A DNA stretch of 13,467 nucleotides from Chloroflexota bacterium (GTDB lineage Bacteria > Chloroflexota > Anaerolineae > Caldilineales > Caldilineaceae). Below the pieces are notes generated by a model, which saw only the letters and a program-made list of their open reading frames with translations, was not told the origin of the DNA and made no database searches. Of this stretch, positions 1 to 6,840 are shown in pieces. Positions within the stretch are counted from its first letter, which is position 1; the number at the start of each line of letters is the position of its first letter. Position numbers and translations under genes: made by a program. The stretch spans positions 1 to 13,467 of the forward strand of contig QEUW01000198.1 of NCBI GenBank assembly GCA_003577005.1, in the 5' to 3' direction.

Positions 1-1
1 C

Positions 2-115
2 CACGGCCCGCGTGGCCGACGCCGGTACAACATCGAGCAGCTACGCAGAGACGCCGCAGCCCTGCAATTGCCCTTTGACGAAGAACAGGCACGGTCGATA
101 GTAGAGAGCCGCTAA
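2..115 (+). CDS. C-terminal end of an unrecognised protein (5' truncated by window edge)
   Basis: The frame starting at base 2 is open from the window edge to a TAA at 113-115, giving 37 residues. They are rich in Arg and charged residues, with a basic start (HGPRGRRRYNIEQLRRD) followed by an amphipathic stretch ending in EEQARSIVESR. I do not recognise a family from this tail. An ATG directly follows the stop (TAA at 113-115, ATG at 116-118), but that frame closes after 10 codons. The call rests only on the open frame and sensible amino acid composition, so it could be a chance frame. Confidence 0.4.
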   Translation, partial: HGPRGRRRYNIEQLRRDAAALQLPFDEEQARSIVESR

Positions 116-170
116 ATGGAACTCCTAACACGCGGCGAACGCTTGTGAGCATCAACCCGCCAGGGGCAGA

Positions 171-239
171 ATGGTTACCCTGATGGCAATCCTGGTGTTT
201 GCCATCGTCGTTATCGGGCGGGCCTACCCGCGCCAATAG
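171..239 (+). CDS. possible 22-residue single-span membrane peptide
   Basis: ATG at 171 follows a purine-rich AGGGGCAGA that could act as a ribosome binding site. It opens a 22-codon frame ending at TAG 237-239. The peptide reads MVTLMAILVFAIVVIGRAYP then RQ: about 14 hydrophobic residues followed by a short basic tail, as in small single-pass membrane proteins. Directly upstream, the 10-codon frame at 116-148 overlaps a GTG-started 12-codon frame at 145-183. Small size and no recognised family keep confidence low; a chance hydrophobic frame is possible. Confidence 0.25.
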   Translation: MVTLMAILVFAIVVIGRAYPRQ

Positions 240-446
240 AAACGAGCGGCCCCACCCGTCCCCGCCAAGAGATCGGTGAGACCGCCCGCTACAACATTTC
301 GTCCCGATCCTTAACCGGGACAGCACCTTGACAACCGACCTACCCGACCGACCACAGCGCGTTATGGTCACCTGCTAGGTAAACGACATCGGCGCGCTAT
401 GTAGTAGGTCTAGGAAAACACCTCGCTCGTCTGCTGTCAAAGTTAG
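240..446. other. no gene seen; short hairpin at 301-321
   Basis: No convincing coding frame or RNA gene is visible. GTCCCG at 301-306 pairs with CGGGAC at 316-321 around a 9-base loop, but no T run follows. This stretch lies downstream of tRNA-His on the minus strand, where a terminator for the tRNA transcript would be expected. No classical one is seen. Confidence 0.5.
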
Positions 447-519
447 GGCGCCAGATGGGGCTCGAACCCACAACCACCAGATCCACAATCTGGTGCTCTG
501 CCATTGAGCTACTGGCGCC
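447..519 (-). tRNA. tRNA-His (anticodon GUG) with encoded G-1
   Basis: Read on the minus strand, the gene folds into a full cloverleaf. The acceptor GCGCCAG pairs with CTGGCGC, TA occupies positions 8-9, the D arm is GCTC..GAGC, and the anticodon stem is CCAGA/TCTGG with GTG in the loop. The T arm is GTGGG TTCGAGC CCCAT. An extra 5' G (complement of 519) faces C73 (complement of 447), the G-1:C73 pair that is the hallmark and main identity element of tRNA-His. No 3' CCA is encoded; CTA follows. It is the last of the six tRNA genes in this transcript. Confidence 0.96.
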
Positions 520-567
520 ACACACGAGGGCCGGTTAGGAATTGGTTCACCTGCAAAGAGCGAGCGG

Positions 568-591
568 GCCGGGACAGACGCCTGCCCCGGC
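568..591 (-). other. strong RNA hairpin between tRNA-Gln and tRNA-His
   Basis: On the minus strand GCCGGGGCAG pairs with CTGTCCCGGC over 10 bp around the tetraloop GCGT. One position is G·U in minus-strand RNA but would be an A/C mismatch in plus-strand RNA, so it fits a structure acting in the tRNA transcript. No T run follows, so it is more likely a processing or stability structure than an intrinsic terminator. Confidence 0.6.
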
Positions 592-592
592 T

Positions 593-666
<74 letters not shown>

Positions 667-667
667 G

Positions 668-779
668 TAATAGTAAATTGTGAATAGTGAATTGTGAACT
701 ATGAATGACAAGCACTCACTCTGCCAGCACTCCCACTTCATTCACAATTCACTATTGATAATTCACAATTAACCATTAA
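668..779. repeat. AT-rich inverted-repeat element A filling the tRNA-Phe/tRNA-Gln gap
   Basis: The left arm at 668-698 and right arm at 741-778 are inverted copies. The core AATAGTGAATTGTGAA at 683-698 is a perfect 16-bp inverted match to 741-756. The right arm carries about 7 extra bases between its two half-units. The arms are built from the unit AATTGTGAAT. The centre (about 699-740) is ordinary sequence. The element starts one base from the tRNA-Gln 5' end and stops two bases from the tRNA-Phe CCA. Its AT content contrasts sharply with the GC-rich genes. A related copy lies at 1121-1229. Confidence 0.85.
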
Positions 780-781
780 TC

Positions 782-857
<76 letters not shown>

Positions 858-885
858 AAAAAGGCCGGCAGTAATGCCGACCTTT
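858..885 (-). terminator. terminator-like hairpin between tRNA-Gly and tRNA-Phe
   Basis: On the minus strand AAAGGTCGGCA pairs with TGCCGGCCTTT (11 bp, including one wobble) around TTAC. The run of five T (complement of 858-862) ends exactly at the tRNA-Phe 5' end. The wobble pairs only in minus-strand RNA, which fits function in the tRNA transcript. It looks like an intrinsic terminator or attenuator after tRNA-Gly. Full termination here would silence Phe, Gln and His, so partial readthrough or a processing role is more likely. Confidence 0.6.
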
Positions 886-959
<74 letters not shown>

Positions 960-1044
960 ATGGTCAGTTGTGCGTGCCACCCTACTGGTTTTACTTCTAC
1001 GCTAACTTCTTGCCCTAACTTGATAAACGCTTGTGGTCGGCGGG

Positions 1045-1313
<269 letters not shown>

Positions 1314-1338
1314 GCTCATCAACGACAAAGACAACCGC

Positions 1339-1367
1339 ATTATACACAAACTTGCTGACCCATGCAA
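1339..1367 (-). promoter_or_regulatory. sigma-70-type promoter of the tRNA cluster
   Basis: On the minus strand TTGCAT (1362-1367) is followed by a 17-base spacer and a perfect TATAAT (1339-1344). The predicted start near 1332 lies about 20 bases before tRNA-Leu. The -35 box touches the 3' boundary of rnpB, so the tRNAs can be made from this promoter as well as by readthrough from rnpB. Confidence 0.8.
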
Positions 1368-1370
1368 ATT

Positions 1371-1848
1371 GAAGACAGATTTGGTACCCCCGATTCTGTA
1401 TGTGCCGTCATCTGTCTCAGCTGCCCAAAGGCAGGCTGGCGGTTGGTGGTCTGCCAGGTGTTACCTGGCCTCGCCCGCACCGCTGCGACGAGACCGCACC
1501 TGCACCGCCTTGCGGCGTCTGCCAGCGCGGCCCACTCGCCTTGCTTCCAGTTGCACGCTCGCCTAGCCGGACCCATTACTGCGCCCGCTGGTGGGCTCTT
1601 ACCCCACCCTTTCAGCCCTTACCCCTGACCCTACATGCGCTTCGTTGTTGGACAAAAGCCACATCTCGGCCAGAGGCGGGATTGCTCTCTGTTGCGGTTG
1701 TAGTCAGACGCTCTGTATAGCGCCCGCCCTCACTTGCTGTTTCGTGAGGCAACCTGGCTTCTGCACGTACAGAAGACCTGGAAGTCGGGAAGTTCCTCTA
1801 CACCTAAACCTCGGTTTCAGGTGCAGCGACGGCTCAAATCTGTCTCTA
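1371..1848 (-). ncRNA. rnpB: RNase P RNA (type A), M1 RNA homologue
   Basis: This is the catalytic RNA that removes 5' leaders from pre-tRNAs. On the minus strand the ends form helix P1: AGACAGATTTG (1835-1845) and CAAATCTGTCT (1373-1383), a perfect 11 bp. The conserved P10-P12 signature GAAAGGGTGGGGTAAGAGC lies at about 1597-1615, and GGAAGCAAGGC follows it. The 3' conserved ACAGAA is at 1394-1399. Helix P4 forms between ACTTCCCGA (1785-1793) and TCGGGGGT (1386-1393), with the expected bulged U. About 478 nt is long beside the 377 nt of E. coli M1, through larger peripheral helices. Exact ends are set from P1 and may be off by a few bases. Short frames inside it are not genes. Confidence 0.95.
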
Positions 1849-1916
1849 TTTACCTGTTAAGTTGCACATTACCATCTTGCGCCGAACGCGATAAATCTCT
1901 TCGTGCCCGTTCGTAG

Positions 1917-1945
1917 ATTCTATCACGAATAAGGGGCACTGTCAA
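1917..1945 (-). promoter_or_regulatory. sigma-70-type promoter of rnpB
   Basis: The minus strand reads TTGACA (1940-1945), a 17-base spacer, then TAGAAT (1917-1922), a near-consensus match with an AT-rich AAAAATT stretch directly upstream. The predicted start near 1910 lies about 60 bases before the P1 helix of rnpB, so the primary transcript would need 5' trimming. It lies 62 bp beyond the moaE stop, and no terminator with a T run separates them. Confidence 0.85.
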
Positions 1946-2007
1946 ATTTTTAGGCTTCGCCGGGTGCATACAGGATCACGGGCCGGTAAGAGATGGTGGC
2001 AGCTTGC

Positions 2008-2487
2008 CTACCCTTGTTCGGAATCAGCTAGAGCCAATTCCGGCTGCCGGGGACCCTCCACCCACACCTGCCCGTCGGACCAGTTCTCCTCTTTCCAGAT
2101 AGGCACGATGGCTTTCAGCCGCTCGATCGCAAACCGGCACGCCTCGAACGCGCCGTCTCCCCGGTGCGGAGAGGCTACGGCGATGACGACGCTAGGCTCG
2201 CCGATCTCGATCCGCCCTACCCGATGGAGGATGCTCACCCCCTGAATCTTGGGCCAGCGCGCCTGGATCTCGTCGCCGATCTGCGCCATCATGCGCTCGG
2301 CCATTTCGGTGTAGGCTTCATAATTGAGAAAATCTGTCCCGCGCATGCCATTACCGGTCATCGTCTCACCGCGTACGATACCGGCAAAGGTAACGATGGC
2401 GCCGCAGTCGGGCCGGCTCACCCGCGCCGCCACATCGTCGAGCGAAAGCGGCGCCTGCGTGATTTCAAAGAGCTTTCTCTGATCCAT
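2008..2487 (-). CDS. moaE: molybdopterin synthase catalytic subunit MoaE
   Basis: MoaE is the large subunit of molybdopterin synthase. It transfers sulfur from the MoaD C-terminal thiocarboxylate onto cyclic pyranopterin monophosphate to build the dithiolene. The 159-residue protein shows the family motifs in order: an N-terminal [11 protein letters not shown] (29-39), LEY-like LNYEAY (54-59), [11 protein letters not shown] (87-97), VASPHR (104-109), and the active-site [10 protein letters not shown] (125-134). K125 and K132 correspond to the two catalytic lysines of E. coli MoaE (K119 and K126). The ATG at 2487 has GAGGGA about 6 bases upstream. It is the last gene of the molybdenum cofactor run, 20 bases after moaD. 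Confidence 0.97.
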   Translation of the reverse strand: MDQRKLFEITQAPLSLDDVAARVSRPDCGAIVTFAGIVRGETMTGNGMRGTDFLNYEAYTEMAERMMAQIGDEIQARWPKIQGVSILHRVGRIEIGEPSVVIAVASPHRGDGAFEACRFAIERLKAIVPIWKEENWSDGQVWVEGPRQPELALADSEQG

Positions 2488-2507
2488 TCTTCCCTCTCTG
2501 CAAAAGT

Positions 2508-2774
2508 CTATAAATACACCCCGATGTTGCGACCACCGGAGACCGGCGGGAAGAAGGCGACCTCATCCCCCTCGACCAGGGTACGCTCCAGTTGGCCATA
2601 CTCCATATTGACAGCCGCATAGAGCGTGCGACCGCTCAAATTGAGATTCGGTTCAGCACGCTCCAACTGGGCAATCAAGTCTGCAACTGTGGCGCCCGGT
2701 GCGAGCTCGACCTGCTTCTCTTTCCACCCGGCCTGTTGCCGCAAAGTGGCAAAGAGTCGGACTCTGATCTGCAT
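2508..2774 (-). CDS. moaD: molybdopterin synthase sulfur-carrier subunit MoaD, with C-terminal tail
   Basis: MoaD is the ubiquitin-fold small subunit that carries sulfur as a thiocarboxylate on its C-terminal glycine. The 88-residue product has [16 protein letters not shown] at the N terminus and the signature [12 protein letters not shown] at 70-81. Canonical MoaD ends at this Gly-Gly. Here seven more residues (RNIGVYL, 82-88) come before the TAG, and I see no in-frame stop between them. A free terminal glycine is required for adenylation by MoeB, so this form would need cleavage, or it works differently. AGGAG overlaps the moaC stop and sits about 6 bases before the ATG, so translation is probably coupled to moaC (2-base gap). 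Confidence 0.95.
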   Translation of the reverse strand: MQIRVRLFATLRQQAGWKEKQVELAPGATVADLIAQLERAEPNLNLSGRTLYAAVNMEYGQLERTLVEGDEVAFFPPVSGGRNIGVYL

Positions 2775-2776
2775 GT

Positions 2777-3283
2777 TTACTCCTGTCTGTCTTCACCCGA
2801 GTGCTCCGCCCGCCGCCAATCGCCCGACTTGCCACCCTGCTTCTCAACCAGGCGCACGTTGCCGATGACCATTCCCTTTTCCAGCGCCTTGGCCATGTCG
2901 TAGATGGTAAGTGCGGCGACGCTCACCGCAGTCAGCGCCTCCATCTCCACACCGGTCTGGCCAGCGCAGCGAACGGTGGCGGTGATGACCACCCGGCTGG
3001 CCTCGTCGTCGACGGCAAAATCAACCGCCACCTTGCTCAATAGCAGCGGATGACAAAGCGGAATCAGCTCGGAGGTGCGTTTCGCCGCCATGATGCCAGC
3101 GATGCGCGCCGCCGCCAACACATCCCCTTTGGGCACGGCGCCGTCGCGGATAGCCCGAAGCGTAGCGGGCTGCATAAGGACTTCGCCCTGGGCCACGGCG
3201 ATGCGCGATGTAATGGCTTTATCCGCCACATCGACCATTGCTGCGTGGCCTTGTTCGTCGAGATGAGTAAGTTGCTGGGACAT
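2777..3283 (-). CDS. moaC: cyclic pyranopterin monophosphate synthase MoaC
   Basis: MoaC converts the MoaA product (3',8-cyclo-7,8-dihydro-GTP) to cyclic pyranopterin monophosphate. I chose the ATG at 3283 (168 residues) over one 7 codons upstream because AAAGGG lies just before it and the length matches the family. Hallmarks are [20 protein letters not shown] (51-70), LIPLCHPL (73-80), [24 protein letters not shown] within 110-133, and KQGGKSGDW (148-156). Conserved catalytic residues K52, H78, D129 and K132 are present. The upstream ATG would overlap the moeA stop. moaA itself is not in the window. Confidence 0.97.
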   Translation of the reverse strand: MSQQLTHLDEQGHAAMVDVADKAITSRIAVAQGEVLMQPATLRAIRDGAVPKGDVLAAARIAGIMAAKRTSELIPLCHPLLLSKVAVDFAVDDEASRVVITATVRCAGQTGVEMEALTAVSVAALTIYDMAKALEKGMVIGNVRLVEKQGGKSGDWRRAEHSGEDRQE

Positions 3284-3296
3284 CGGCCCTTTCCGT

Positions 3297-4556
3297 TCAC
3301 ACATTGTCGATTAGGAGCGCCGAGACCGTGGCGCCGGTCGCCAGTACACCCTCGGCTTGGGGCAATTCGAGCAGGGCGTTGGCCGTACGCAGGCTCGACA
3401 GCCGGCTGCTGGACTGGTTGCCGGTGCTCTGTGCTCGGTACCCACCCAGACCGCCATGGAGCGTCGAATCCCACTGCAACGTCGCCCGGTGATACTCGGG
3501 CCGGTAGGGGTCGAGCGCCAACGGCTGCGCCAGGACAGCCTGCACCCGCCGCAAATTCGGCTCCGGCCAACCGGCCAGCGCCCGCAGCGCCGGTACAGCC
3601 AACAGATAAAAGGTCACCAGACTGCTCACCGGGTTCCCCGGCAAGCCAAAGACCAGCGTACGCTGCCCCTCGACCGCAACCGTGGCAAAGGTGACCGGTT
3701 TGCCCGGTTTCATGCGGATGCGGCCAAAATGGACTTGTCCCTGGCGTTCCAACAGTGGCTTGACCAGGTCGAGGTCCCCCATAGAAACGCCACCCGTGGT
3801 GAGGAGCATGTCTGCACTCGTCAGGCCGCACTGTATTCGTTCGGCCAGTTGGTCTTGCTCGTCGCGACCGATGCCCAGGTCGACCGGCACCCCGCCTGCC
3901 GCAACGACCGCCGCCATCAGCGTAGCGCGGTTGCTGTCGCGGATCTGGCCAGGGCCGGGTGTCTGGTGAGGTTCAACAAGCTCGTCGCCGGTAGAAAGGA
4001 CGGCAACCCGTGGCCGCGGGTAGACCGGCACCGTGGCCGCTCCCACCGTCGCCAGGAGACCGATTTCAGCCGGGGCCAAGCGGGTGCCGGCGGCCAGCAC
4101 CTCTTCACCAGCGGCCACATCTACGCCTACCGGACGCACGTCTGCGCCCGGCTGCACGGCTTGGCGGATGCGGACGCGCCGTGCGCCGGTGGCAGGCAAC
4201 GGCTCGGTCTCTTCCACCATCACCACCGCATCTGCCCCCGGAGGCAGGGGAGCGCCGGTGGTGATGTAGGCGACGGTTCCCGGTGCGATCGTAAAATCTG
4301 CCAGCCGTCCGGCTGTGGCGTCGCCGACCACCGGATAGTCACCCGGCCCATCGGCGGCGACGACGGCATAGCCATCTTTGACCGAGGCCGGAAAGGGGGG
4401 CAACGGATCGCGGGCCGCGACCGGTTCGGCCAGGATCAGCCCCAACGCATCGCCGAGTTTGATCGTCTGTGGCGCCAGTGGTTGCGCCTGCTCTAGCACA
4501 ATTGCCAACGCATCGTCCACTGAAATCATGGCATAGGGTGATTCGATCTTCTTCAT
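3297..4556 (-). CDS. moeA: molybdopterin molybdenumtransferase MoeA
   Basis: MoeA uses adenylylated molybdopterin and molybdate to insert molybdenum, giving active cofactor in the cytosol. The 419-residue protein has the full family architecture: [12 protein letters not shown] near residue 35, [13 protein letters not shown] near 53, [18 protein letters not shown] near 99, STGDELVEP near 211, [17 protein letters not shown] near 272, [11 protein letters not shown] near 299, [15 protein letters not shown] near 322, and the C-terminal domain with [13 protein letters not shown] near 377. The start at 4556 has only a weak upstream GGGT. An alternative at codon 10 (MISVDDAL) matches the common N terminus but lacks a binding site. 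It is 6 bases downstream of the VOC gene. Confidence 0.97.
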   Translation of the reverse strand: MKKIESPYAMISVDDALAIVLEQAQPLAPQTIKLGDALGLILAEPVAARDPLPPFPASVKDGYAVVAADGPGDYPVVGDATAGRLADFTIAPGTVAYITTGAPLPPGADAVVMVEETEPLPATGARRVRIRQAVQPGADVRPVGVDVAAGEEVLAAGTRLAPAEIGLLATVGAATVPVYPRPRVAVLSTGDELVEPHQTPGPGQIRDSNRATLMAAVVAAGGVPVDLGIGRDEQDQLAERIQCGLTSADMLLTTGGVSMGDLDLVKPLLERQGQVHFGRIRMKPGKPVTFATVAVEGQRTLVFGLPGNPVSSLVTFYLLAVPALRALAGWPEPNLRRVQAVLAQPLALDPYRPEYHRATLQWDSTLHGGLGGYRAQSTGNQSSSRLSSLRTANALLELPQAEGVLATGATVSALLIDNV

Positions 4557-4562
4557 TCCATA

Positions 4563-4958
4563 TTACCCATTGGTGTGGCAAATAAATTCCACTTCGTTGC
4601 CGTCCGGGTCGTCGATGTACATCGTCCGGCTGGCGAGGACCGGATGTTTGCCGCCGCGCGGTTGATAGCCGGCTGCCACGAACCGTTCGTGTTGGGCGTC
4701 GAAGCGGTCGGGCGGCAATTCGAAGGCCAGATGGTGTAGTTGATAGCCACTGGGTTTTGCTTTGATGTCGCCTGGTTTTGGCACGAGCACGATCATCTGC
4801 GGGATGCCCGCTCGGCCTTCGCCCGCTTTGAGAAAGACATTGGGCAGGTGCGGCGGCGAAATAACCTCCAGCCCCAATAAATCGCGATAAAAAGCCAACG
4901 CTCGCTCTTTGTCCGCCGTCCAGAGGACGATCTCAGCGATCCCGACAATATGCCCCAT
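4563..4958 (-). CDS. VOC-superfamily (glyoxalase/dioxygenase fold) protein
   Basis: The 131-residue protein has the paired beta-alpha-beta-beta-beta units of the vicinal oxygen chelate fold. The first half holds IVLWTADKERALAFYRDLLG (10-29), and the second holds GYQLHHLAFEL (71-81) and TMYIDDPDGNEVEFI (112-126). H76 and E124 sit at usual metal-ligand positions. The first-strand ligand, normally His, appears to be Glu (E9), so metal binding and substrate are uncertain. I chose the ATG at 4958 because AGGAGGGG lies 5-6 bases upstream and the fold starts there. The frame extends 44 codons further, but that extension looks non-homologous and overlaps a strong hairpin. No substrate can be named. 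It lies between the protease pair and moeA. Confidence 0.9.
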   Translation of the reverse strand: MGHIVGIAEIVLWTADKERALAFYRDLLGLEVISPPHLPNVFLKAGEGRAGIPQMIVLVPKPGDIKAKPSGYQLHHLAFELPPDRFDAQHERFVAAGYQPRGGKHPVLASRTMYIDDPDGNEVEFICHTNG

Positions 4959-4984
4959 TGCAACCCCTCCTGCGTATGATGATC

Positions 4985-5039
4985 CTGAGCCCGGCCTACC
5001 AGAACAGTAGTCTGGTAGCCGTAGACGATGCTGGCTCAG
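4985..5039 (-). other. two-tier hairpin in the leader of the VOC gene
   Basis: On the minus strand CTGAGCC (5033-5039) pairs perfectly with GGCTCAG (4985-4991). Inside it, TCTGGTAG and CTACCAGA (5011-5018 and 4996-5003) form a second perfect 8-bp stem around a 7-base loop. The structure ends 14-15 bases before the VOC ribosome binding site in the only wide gap (139 bp) of this gene run. No T run follows, so it is more likely an mRNA processing, stability or translation element than a terminator. Confidence 0.6.
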
Positions 5040-5097
5040 CCGCCGTTCACGTGAATTTCCTAGTGCATGTTTAACAGAGCAGTTTGGCATTCATCTT

Positions 5098-5439
5098 CTA
5101 ACGCATCAAGGCCGCGGCGTCATCGGCCATGGTGACGGCGAGGACGCCCGGCGCCTTTTTGAGTGCGCGGACTACTTTAGGGGTACCCTTGACCAGGAGT
5201 ATGTTAAAACTGGTGGCGGCGCCAATCGAATCCACTTCGCGCGCCAGCCCCTGCTCTTCGATCCATTTCACCAGTTCATCGCGATGTTGGCGGGCGTTTT
5301 CTTCCAAGATTGCGAGTTTTTTGCGACGGTCAAAGCGCGCCAGTTCTGCTGGTTGTGGGCGCTCTACTGTCACCAGCGCATCGACCAGCCGTGTGCGCTG
5401 GTGACGCAATGACGAGCGTTGCACATGATGCTCCTGCAT
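5098..5439 (-). CDS. stand-alone I9/subtilisin-propeptide-like small protein
   Basis: I chose ATG 5439 because AGGAGG sits 4 bases upstream; a TTG six codons earlier is the only alternative. The 113-residue product has a basic N-terminal part (1-45). From about 43 to 105 it has a pattern seen in the N-terminal pro-regions of S8 proteases: a long helix AILEENARQHRDELVKWIEE, a strand after an Asp-Ser turn (SFNILLVKG, 77-85), a helix TPKVVRALKKAPG, and a closing strand VLAVTMAD. In subtilases this domain acts as folding chaperone and inhibitor. It lies 23 bases downstream of an S8 protease gene on the same strand, which supports the call. It has no catalytic residues and no signal peptide. The assignment is by fold pattern only. 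Confidence 0.6.
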   Translation of the reverse strand: MQEHHVQRSSLRHQRTRLVDALVTVERPQPAELARFDRRKKLAILEENARQHRDELVKWIEEQGLAREVDSIGAATSFNILLVKGTPKVVRALKKAPGVLAVTMADDAAALMR

Positions 5440-5462
5440 AGTGCCTCCTGTAGGCAAACCAC

Positions 5463-6725
5463 CTACGATGGTGCAAAGCGGGCAAGGCCAGCGCCCACCC
5501 GTTCACGCGGAGCGTCGATCCGCAGCGCCTGTTCCAACAGACATTGGCGCAGATCTAAGACCCGCATACAAGGGTCGGATTGGGCGACCAGCGCGGCGAT
5601 ACCCGTCACATAGGGCGCGGCCATGCTTGTGCCGCTCATGGTGGCAAAAATGCTGCGGCCATCGATCTCCCGTTCCAAACAAGAAAAGATATCGACACCG
5701 TAGCCAGCCACATCGGGCTCCGGCATCAGCGTAATGGGCGAGATGCCCCCCCCGCTGAAAGCTGCCGGTTCGAGCGCAAAATCGACCGCCCCCACCGACA
5801 GACTCTCGTTGAAATAGGCCGGCGCGCGGACCGAACCCGGGCCGTCATTGCCGACAGCCACGACCGGCAACACTTCCAGATCGGCCAGCGTCGTGATGAT
5901 GCGCTGGACGCCGACAAAGACCCGTTCGATCTGCACATCGACAAGCCATTCAGGTCGAAAACCAAGCGAAAGATTGATGATCGTGGGCTTGGCGAGATTC
6001 TCCTCCAGGCGAAATTTGGAGAGCATCCAGTCCAAAGCATGGATAATACGCTCCAGACTGGTGCGCAGGTTCTCGCTCTCGATCACCGAGGCGACCATCA
6101 ATTCAACAGCCGGCGCCACACCGACCCGCTCGCCAGCGACAATACCCGCCACATGGGTGCCGTGACCATCCACATCGAAGCCGCGACAACTGCGCAGCCC
6201 CTGGCGGGTAGGTTCTAACGGTACGTAGCGGAAATCGATACGCTTGCGGCGCAGCTCAATATGGTCGGCGTCACAGCCGGTGTCCAAGATCCCAACCAGC
6301 ACCCCAGCGCCAGTCAAACCCTCCTGCCGGGCAAGGCGGATACCGGACTCCTCCGGCCAGGTGGGGGAGGTGAGTGGCCACCGCCGGTAACGCCGGCTGA
6401 GGCGCGCCTGGGGCAGGCTGAGCGGAAGGTTTGGGACAATAATATGGTCCGGGTCCAGGATCTCCATCGCCCTTTCGGCCACCGCCGGGCTTGTCGTCTG
6501 CACCACGTAGGCGCCGACATAATCAAATTCTTGAAAGGTGTGGTCGAGCGGCGGCAACGAGTTCACGCGATGCACCTGACGCAGCCCTGCTCCCTGGAGG
6601 TCGTCAGCGACCGTCTGCTCTGGCGCCGTCTGGACAAAGGTGTGGCGTTTGTCTTCGATCGACAACCGGTCGAGTGTTTGAGCCGCAACAGGCGGCGCTT
6701 TACGGACGGCGATAAACTTTGGCAT
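5463..6725 (-). CDS. subtilisin-family (S8) serine protease, no signal peptide
   Basis: The 420-residue protein carries a complete S8 catalytic set: Asp148 in GILDTGCDADH, His188 in DVDGHGTHVAGIVAG, oxyanion Asn293 in VAVGNDGPGS, and Ser367 in MSGTSMAAPYVTG. Residues 1-110 form its own pro-like region, with YVGAYVVQTTSPAVAERAME (69-88) leading to a strand IIVPNLPL, followed by an Arg-rich linker. No hydrophobic signal sequence is present, so the enzyme is probably cytoplasmic or exported by an unusual route. The ATG at 6725 is the only start before an in-frame TGA and has no close Shine-Dalgarno match (GGAAGG is about 16 bases away). It heads the run into the propeptide-like, VOC and molybdenum cofactor genes. 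Confidence 0.95.
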   Translation of the reverse strand: MPKFIAVRKAPPVAAQTLDRLSIEDKRHTFVQTAPEQTVADDLQGAGLRQVHRVNSLPPLDHTFQEFDYVGAYVVQTTSPAVAERAMEILDPDHIIVPNLPLSLPQARLSRRYRRWPLTSPTWPEESGIRLARQEGLTGAGVLVGILDTGCDADHIELRRKRIDFRYVPLEPTRQGLRSCRGFDVDGHGTHVAGIVAGERVGVAPAVELMVASVIESENLRTSLERIIHALDWMLSKFRLEENLAKPTIINLSLGFRPEWLVDVQIERVFVGVQRIITTLADLEVLPVVAVGNDGPGSVRAPAYFNESLSVGAVDFALEPAAFSGGGISPITLMPEPDVAGYGVDIFSCLEREIDGRSIFATMSGTSMAAPYVTGIAALVAQSDPCMRVLDLRQCLLEQALRIDAPRERVGAGLARFAPS

Positions 6726-6757
6726 CGCGCTTCTGATTGTACCTTCCTTTCATCCTT

Positions 6758-6786
6758 ATTTTACACCATCTTTGCCCATTTGCCGA
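6758..6786 (-). promoter_or_regulatory. probable promoter of the protease-to-moaE gene run
   Basis: The minus strand has TCGGCA (6781-6786, 4 of 6 to consensus), a 17-base spacer, then TAAAAT (6758-6763, 5 of 6). The predicted start near 6751 leaves a leader of about 25 bases before the protease ATG. Confidence 0.5.
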
Positions 6787-6793
6787 TCTTCTC

Positions 6794-6831
6794 GCGCGCT
6801 ACTTTGCGCGCCATCGACAAAGCAGTACAAT
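6794..6831 (+). promoter_or_regulatory. promoter of the TerB_N-like/AAA+/SNF2 unit with a GCGCGC inverted repeat
   Basis: TACAAT at 6826-6831 is a good -10 box. A weak -35 (TTTGCG at 6803-6808 with 17-base spacing, or TTGCGC one base later with 16) overlaps the right half of a GCGCGC inverted repeat (6794-6799 and 6806-6811, 6-base gap). The predicted start at about 6838-6841 coincides with the ATG at 6841, so the message would be leaderless. The repeat lies between the two divergent promoters and could be an operator for both. Confidence 0.45.
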
Positions 6832-6840
6832 GGTTGTGCT

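Noticed and set aside
328..360. TTGACA at about 328 as a + strand promoter
   Set aside because: No acceptable -10 box lies 16-18 bases downstream.
1340..1916. Several open frames of 60-106 residues across 1340-1916
   Set aside because: They overlap the RNase P RNA, whose helices P1 and P4 and conserved core segments are evident; the frames are Cys/Pro/Arg-rich and unrelated to proteins.
1985..2007. Bulged stem just after moaE as a terminator
   Set aside because: The 7-bp stem has a bulge and no T run; it would be a poor intrinsic terminator.
3357..4496. 379-residue + strand open frame opposite moeA
   Set aside because: It is a reverse-strand shadow of a clear moeA gene; composition is Arg/Gln/His-rich and no family motif is present.
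4959..5090. 44-codon N-terminal extension of the VOC protein
   Set aside because: A strong AGGAGGGG sits before the inner ATG at 4958 where the fold begins, and the extension overlaps a hairpin and lacks family resemblance.
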